Positions 58,569 through 64,000 of a stretch of DNA of 64,000 bases are shown piece by piece. Where the stretch lies: positions 124,001 to 188,000 of the forward strand of contig JAOTOL010001099.1 of NCBI GenBank assembly GCA_034440575.1. The letters are read 5' to 3'. The notes beneath the pieces are model-generated. The model ran no database searches. It saw only the letters and a program-made list of their open reading frames with translations, and was not told the origin of the DNA. Positions within the stretch are counted from its first letter, which is position 1, and the number at the start of each line of letters is the position of its first letter. Position numbers and translations under genes: made by a program. This DNA comes from Imbricaverruca yamaguchii (Eukaryota; Arthropoda; Thecostraca; Neoverrucidae).

Positions 58569-61366
58569 CTGCCGGCGGAGCGGCGCAGCGGTGGTCAGCG
58601 CTGTACCGGAGACGGGTACGGGGGACGGAGGGAGGGCAGAGAGATAGAGCAGGCCCTGTCGGCGGAGCGGTGCAGCGGTGGTCAGCGCTGTACCGGCGAT
58701 GGGTACGGGGAGACGGAGGGAGGGCAGAGAAATAGAGCAGGCCCTGTCGGCGGGCGGTGCAGCGGTGGTCAGCGCTGTACCGGCGATGGGTACGGGGAGA
58801 CGGAGGGAGGGCAGAGAAATAGAGCAGGCCCTGTCGGCGGAGCGGTGCAGCGGTGGTCAGCGCTGTACCGGCGGTACGGGGAGACGGAGAGAGGGCAGAG
58901 AAATAGAGGGGGAAGGGTTGAGAGAATATCAAACCGGGAGATAGACACAGTGGGCAAAAATAAAGAACACAAGATACCACGGTGGGCACGCACAGGTCCC
59001 AGGCGCTGCTTTCGGCAAGGTTGTCTGGGTGAGGATGCATATATGTGTAGTGTTTCCATGCATCACCACTCGTCGATATTGCAACTAAGGATAGCGTCGA
59101 TGCGCCCTAAGCGTTTTTTGCGTGGAAAAGCCGATGTTGTTTTGTATTGCTATAAGTAACAGGATAAAGTTATTTGATAATAACACGAACTATACATTAT
59201 AAGAGAGATTGTTTCAATGTTGTTCAAATTTAACCATTGGAAACTACTTACCTCTTTTATTATTAATTTATTATACTATCTTTTCTTAATCTTTTATTAA
59301 ATAATAATTTTACTAATAATTTAACCTCTGGAAAATAGAATATGGCAATAATCATAGCCGACCAATTTTGATGGTGTTCATTCACAAACCCACTACCAGA
59401 GCGGCGCCACCGGTATAATGTCCAATCATGACGCCGATCATGACGCAGACTGAACTAGGATTGTCATGAGGTTGAGTGCGGCATCTAATGGATGTAGAGG
59501 GTCTCCTGAGCGCCAATAAAATTCCAATGTCGACTGGCGATTACTGTGAGGAATCCGAGGGCCAGCCTCAGAGCATGGATCGAGCTTGAAACCAAAGAAG
59601 TTATGGATAACTGGGAAGATTCGCTAGCAGTTTGAAAGGGCCTCCGAGGGCTAACAGAGTTCACTGAGGGTTAAGGAGCGTCTTTGTAGCTAACGAGGAT
59701 TGTGAGGACTACTGAGGGCCGGAAAGAGAGCTAAAAGGCTCTTGAAGCCAGAAAGACTGTCAAGGACTTGGAAGGGCCTCTGAGCGCTGGAGTGGACTGG
59801 TCTGGTAACAGGGCACAGGAGTGGACTGGTCTGGTAACAGGACTGGTCTGGTAACAGGGCCCACAGCCGCTCGTCATGGCCCATTCCAGTAGGATAGCCG
59901 GAGTTTGGTCCAGGGGCGAACATCGGAAGAGGCCCCGCACACCTACATAGGAAGCTCCTTTGTTGTTTGGCACATCGGTTCCAAATACAAAAGCAACACC
60001 CACTCTAACATACATGAATACACCTTGCGGATGTCAGTATATCCTAACATTGTGCAGAAGCAAAAACAAACGTGATGCTCGATAGCTTTATCTTTCATTT
60101 GTTAAAACCTCGTATCCAGTTAAAAGGCATAAAGACATAAAAGATCAGTGCAACTATGGGCCACAAGGGCCCTTCTTGGTTGCACTCTGTACACTGAACC
60201 AGTTGCCCACCAAATCTGTCAATCGGCCCTCCCTGTAATACTGAATAGCAAGCCCTCTATTCTTATAATGATTGTCTATGCTGTTTTTAAAGATGTTCAA
60301 TGTGCTGCTACTGACAATGTTTTCTGGCAGCTGGTTCCAGTGTTCTACTACCCTGTTGGTGAAGAAAGTCCATTTGTAGATAGATAGGAATAGGTTTCCT
60401 CACCCGTGGGACCTAAAATGCCACCACACAGAAAACAGATCAAGAGAAATGAGAACGAACGGAAACCGGTGGTTATTGGCTTTACGACACATCGACCGTT
60501 GAGTCATATAGCGTCGCCAATCTCTCACGCCGATTGGTCGCGGGCGAAGAGTAGCGAAGGTGAGACTCGAACCCACAACCTTTCGATTGTGGGACGGGCA
60601 GCTTACCCCTAGACTACTCGTCCCCTAACGAACGGAATCCGACCCAAGAAACAAATGAACCGAAGCCAGCGAGACCGAGGGAAACATTTGGCGAAGCATG
60701 CGCAACTGCCACACATGCCATTCGGCAGCCAACACCTGTGTCACTGACCTTGAACTTCCACTGCGTCGAGTTGATGATGCGCTGTCGCACCTGCTTGTAG
60801 AGGCCGTTGTGGCGGTTCCAGCCGCCCCACATGCCGCCCAGCATCTCGGTGGCGTGGGCGGGGGCGTCCCCTCATGACGTGGAACGTCTTGTTGGAGGCG
60901 ATCCACTCCTGCACGGCCGCCTGCTCACGCTGGAAAGCCGCTTCAGGTTAGGTCGTGCCAGGTCAGAATATGCTAGGAATGTTGTAGAAGACGAAAACTG
61001 GGACACATTCTGCACTCCAAAATAAGTCAAAGTAGTCAATTTACAAAAGTAGCCAAAGTCAAAGCAATTTAATGGACAGTATCCCAGAAAGCTGGAAGCA
61101 TGGGCACCGCTTTCCCACTGAGACCGCTCGCATCTTTCCCTCCGCCTCCACGCTCATACCGGCTACATTGACCTCATCGTCCCGATTAATGAGACACCTG
61201 CTACATTGACCTCACCGTTCCGATTAATGAGTCCAGATCTCGCACGATGAAGCGGTCCACGGTTTCGTCGGCCAAAGGCATGAAGCGCCAGATCATGCCG
61301 AACTTCTTGCTCAAATCTCCCAGGCCGGGCAAGTTCCTGACGTCGCAGAAGTCCACGTTGTCGTAT
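58326..61366 (-). CDS. 3' part of an arthropod gene of unknown function (WRF/RDLDS family)
   Basis: Three exons (61216-61366, 60749-60929, 58326-58568) join in phase once an extra base in exon 2 is ignored. Motifs in order: YDNVDFCDV, MIWRFMPLADETVDRFIV, RDLDS, REQAAVQEW, NKTFHVMR, MLGGMWGGWNR, LDQRVLTVVLWPV, AHDSYLC, RPFPTRRK, FVG and CRPREHKDWVWC then stop. I recall this motif order from uncharacterised proteins common in arthropods. The DxD-like RDLDS, HVMRD and paired C-terminal Cys suggest a secretory-pathway glycosyltransferase-like enzyme, but that is inference. The 5' exons are outside the window. All three exons are bordered by minisatellites or duplications. Confidence 0.8.
58561..58910 (-). 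repeat. 87-88 bp minisatellite on the acceptor of the last exon
   Basis: AGGCCCTG recurs at 58564, 58651, 58739 and 58826. In gene orientation the units have CTCCGCCGACAGGGCCTG, against the real edge CTCCGCCGGCAG then GGCCTGGACC, so each copy holds the acceptor and six exon bases. Confidence 0.93.
58911..60123. other. Intronic DNA, nothing recognised
   Basis: Inside the last intron of the 58.3 kb gene. At 59795-59860 GGACTGGTCTGGTAACAGG is repeated three times. Confidence 0.5.
60124..60370 (-). mobile_element. CR1 3'-end fragment
   Basis: Matches the last ~250 bp of the CR1 element at 27390-31452, including the octamer tail and the codons for the ORF2 C-terminus, but is truncated shortly upstream. 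Lies in the last intron of the 58.3 kb gene. Confidence 0.92.
60465..60626 (-). mobile_element. tRNA-derived SINE with family A body and a different tRNA head
   Basis: The minus-strand head GGGGACGAGTAGTCTAGGGG and GGTTCGAGTC differs from 2690 and 35440, but the body GCGACCAATCGGCGTGAGAG is the same. It is flanked by an 11 bp direct repeat AACGAACGGAA (60454-60464 and 60627-60637). Confidence 0.9.
60749..60929 (-). CDS. Unknown-function gene, middle exon with +1 frameshift
   Basis: The acceptor GGCTTTCCAG precedes CGTGAGCAG and the donor is TTCAAG then GTCAGT. The first half reads REQAAVQEWIASNKTFHVMR and the second half, one base later, reads DAPAHATEMLGGMWGGWNR and on to STQWKFK. The exon is 181 nt, one more than the 180 needed for phase 0. 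The extra base lies in the C4 run at 60868-60871. It could be a sequencing error or a real lesion. Confidence 0.85.
61162..61237 (-). repeat. 38 bp duplication across a splice donor
   Basis: GCTACATTGACCTCA occurs at 61162 and 61200. The copy next to the exon has the donor (GGAACG then GTGAGG); the other has GGGACGATGAGG, with the GT changed to AT. Confidence 0.85.
61216..61366 (-). CDS. Unknown-function gene, upstream exon
   Basis: The acceptor CTCTGCTCGCAG precedes ATACGACAACG and the donor is GGAACG then GTGAGG. It encodes YDNVDFCDVRNLPGLGDL, MIWRFMPLADETVDRFI and RDLDSLIGT. One base at the start completes a split codon. Exits in phase 0, matching the next exon. Confidence 0.87.
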
Positions 61367-62960
61367 CTGCGAGCAGAGCCAGGGGTCGGGTGGTGTGTGT
61401 GGGGAGCTGTGGTGAGACGGGTGGAGGATCTGCGAGCAGAGCCAGGTCGGGTGGTGTGTGCAGACCGTAGAGCAGCTGGGGGAGCTGTGGTGAGACGGGT
61501 GGAGGATCTGCGAGCAGAGCCAGGTCGGGTGGTGTGTGCAGCTGGTGTGTGCAGACCGTAGAGCAGCTGGGGAGCTGTGGTGAGACGGGTGGAGGATCTG
61601 CGAGCAGAGCCAGGTCGGGTGGTGTGTGCAGACCGTGAGAGCAGCTGGGGGAGCTGTGGTGAGGCGGGTGGAGGATCTGCGAGCAGAGCCAGGTCGGGTG
61701 GTGTGTGCAGACTGTAGAGCAGCTGGGGGAGCTGTGGTGAGACGGGTGGAGGATCTGCGAGCAGAGCCAGGTCGGGTGGTGTGTGCAGACTGTAGAGCAG
61801 CTGGGGGAGCTGTGGTGAGACGGGTGGAGGATCTGCGAGCAGAGCCGGGTGGGTGGGGACGGGTGGAGGATCTGCGAGCAGAGCCAGGTCGGGTGGTGTG
61901 TGCAGACCGTAGAGCAGCTGGGGGAGCTGTGGTGAGACGGGTGGAGGATCTGCGAGCAGAGCCAGGTCGGGTGGTGTGTGCAGACTGTAGAGCAGCTGGG
62001 GGAGCTGTGGTGAGACGGGTGGAGGATCTGCGAGCAGAGCCAGGTGGGTGGTGTGTGCACTGGGGTGTGCAGACCGTAGAGCAGCTGGGGGAGCTGTGAG
62101 GATCTGCGAGCAGAGGCAGGTCGGGTGGTGTGTGAACATAGTGAAAAAAGGGGGAGGGTGAGACGGGTGGAGGATCTGCGAGCAGAGCCAGGTCGGGTGG
62201 TGTGTGCAGACCGTAGAGCAGCTGGGGGAGCTGTGGTGAGACGGGTGGAGGATCTGCGAGCAGAGCCAGGTCGGGTGGTGTGTGCAGACCGTAGAGCAGC
62301 TGGGGGAGCTGTGGTGAGACGGGTGGAGGATCTGCGAGCAGAGCCAGGTCGGGTGGTGTGTGCAGACCGTAGAGCAGCTGGGGGAGCTGTGGTGAGACGG
62401 GTGGAGGATCTGCGAGCAGAGCCAGGTCGGGTGGTGTGTGCAGACTGTAGAGCAGCTGGGGAAGCTGTGGTGAGACGGGTGGAGGATCTGCGAGCAGAGC
62501 CAGGTCGGGTGGTGTGTGCAGACCGTGGAGCAGCTGGGGGAGCTGTGGTGAGACGGGTGGAGGATCTGCGAGCAGAGCCAGGTCGGGTGGTGTGTGCAGA
62601 CCGTAGAGCAGCTGGGGGAGCTGTGGTGAGACGGGTGGAGGATCTGCGAGCAGAGCCAGGTCGGGTGGTGTGTGCAGACCGTAGAGCAGCTGGGGGAGCT
62701 GTGGTGAGACGGGTGGAGGATCTGCGAGCAGAGCCAGGTCGGGTGGTGTGTGCAGACCGTAGAGCAGCTGGGGGAGGTGTGGTGAGACGGGTGGAGGATC
62801 TGCGAGCAGAGCCAGGTCGGGTGGTGTGTGCAGACCGTTGGAGCAGCTGGGGGAGCTGTGGTGAGACGGGTGGAGGATCTGCGAGCAGAGCCAGGTCGGG
62901 TGGTGTGTGCAGCTGGGGTGTGCAGACTGTAGAGCAGCTGGGGGAGGAGTGGTAAGACGG
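61367..62960 (-). repeat. 78 bp minisatellite on the acceptor of the upstream exon
   Basis: About 20 units, mostly 78 bp (checked at 62176 and 62254), with a few shortened. In gene orientation each contains GACCTGGCTCTGCTCGCAGA, identical to the exon's acceptor plus its first base, then TCCTCCACCCG. Because 78 is a multiple of 3, Pro/Leu- and Arg-rich frames over 600 codons arise on both strands; they are not genes. Confidence 0.97.
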
Positions 62961-62984
62961 GTGGAGGGTCTGTGTGCAGTTTGA

Positions 62985-63035
62985 ATCTTTGGGCACATCA
63001 GCTGTTTCGGCTATTTTATGCCGGGATGGAAGATC
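62985..63035. repeat. SINE-tail fragment
   Basis: TTTGGGCACATCAGCTG with GGCTATTTTATGCC resembles the module near 11970 and 41955. From 63036 to 63184 nothing is recognised. Confidence 0.4.
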
Positions 63036-63184
63036 TAATTGGACTAAAGTCTCGTCGTATTTCGGGAGGCAGGAAACGGAAAAGGGTAAACCCTCTCGGC
63101 TGTGCCGATGTCTCATCGTTAGGCGTCAGACACAATGTTAACCGGTCCAGTCTCGGGGGGTTTTCAACCGCCCCCTGAGGTATT

Positions 63185-64000
63185 TTTGCGGACAGCGGAC
63201 GAACGGCGCGTGGTAGCGCGCCCAAATTTTGCATACCTTTTTCCACATCAATTTAGCATGCTGATTCAAATTTTTTAGGTCAGGTCCTCTAGAGCCAACG
63301 AGTTAGTCAAGGCCAAGTGAGGTCACCTCCAAAATAAGTGAAGCCAGTCGTCATGCTTTAACGGATACAGATATTTTAAAGAAACTGTCTGCGTTTGCTT
63401 ATCTTTACGGATACAACAACACGTACAAGTTGAATTTTTCATTTTTTTTCTTTTCTGACTACCTATAAATTTTGCGTATTTGCCAAATTGCAGTTAAAAT
63501 ACAGGATTCTGGATAAAGTAAACAATCTTTTTAGGGTAAGTTGACTTCCAACAACGTTTCTCGGTCTGCTCTACCCATTGGAAAAGGAAAATTAAAGAAA
63601 CTTAAAAAACTCAAAATTTTGACATTTTGAAAACATTAAATTTGTATTTTTGGGGGCCAAAAAAATTATAGCCATGGTGGATTTCGCTGTCCGTTTCGCA
63701 TTCCAAATGACTTGCTTTTCATATATCTCCAAAAATGAACGACCCAGAGTCAAAAACATAATGTAAGTCGTGAAAAGTCGTGAAAATCTAGCTTCCTGGT
63801 GACGTCACTTTTGGGGGAAAGTGTTTTGGAGGGTGGACTCGGACCCTACTCGTCGAGCGCTGTCCGATGGCACCTCTTTCGTTTTCGGCCGATGCTTAGT
63901 TTGGATTTTAGAGGGGGTCTTCAACCGCCCCTACCCTCCCCCCACCCCCGAGACGGGGTGGGAGGATTTGACCGGAAAGACGGCGCGGGTTAATGCGGAC
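63185..64000 (-). repeat. Dispersed ~0.8 kb repeat, copy 3
   Basis: Reverse complement of the 19633-20455 family over its whole length, ending in GACGGCGCGGGTTAA near 63992, close to the window edge. Confidence 0.9.

Noticed and set aside
57389..59159. Plus-strand frames of 332-575 codons
   Set aside because: Read-through of the 67 bp and 87 bp arrays on the strand opposite the real exon.
61163..63116. Minus-strand frames of about 600 codons rich in Pro, Leu and Arg
   Set aside because: The 78 bp repeat is a multiple of 3; the only real coding part is the exon 61216-61366.

Overview
The window is nuclear DNA of an animal, most likely an arthropod and possibly a crustacean. The organism is inferred, not shown: the clues are multi-exon genes with GT-AG introns and GC-rich exons in AT-rich introns, tRNA-derived SINEs, CR1-clade and other LINEs, TIR transposons, and a short TTAGG run. 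There is no sign of a prokaryotic, organellar or viral replicon. Most long open frames are read-through of tandem repeats and are not genes.

Two host genes can be reconstructed, both on the minus strand. (1) A complete sorting nexin of the SNX7/SNX30 type (PX plus BAR), nine coding exons from 18580 down to 2315. Its exon phases all agree and sum to 438 codons plus stop. (2) The 3' part of an arthropod family of unknown function with WRF and RDLDS motifs, three exons between 61366 and 58326, with a one-base frameshift in a C4 run; its 5' part lies outside the window. A weak further exon candidate lies at 199-382.

The rest is repeats. A 4.26 kb transposon with ~450 bp inverted ends sits in SNX intron 8 and carries its own two-exon, RNase H-like putative transposase. 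The middle (20-48 kb) holds a decayed LINE with a PHD-like ORF1, three copies of a hAT-like non-autonomous element (one inserted into another), a near-intact CR1 element plus two truncated copies, a Harbinger-like element with a Myb-like exon, SINEs and a ~0.8 kb dispersed repeat. At 49.5-51.9 kb a 316 bp satellite array flips orientation in mid-array.

The most unusual observation is that minisatellites sit exactly on exon ends. In both genes at least seven exon boundaries abut an array whose units reproduce the splice site itself (donor or acceptor plus a few exon bases); in one case the array reproduces the last 14 codons and the stop codon. In one SNX exon the phase-correct donor appears to lie in the first repeat unit. 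The separate, second point of interest is the transposon encoding a protein family I know only as 'uncharacterised'.
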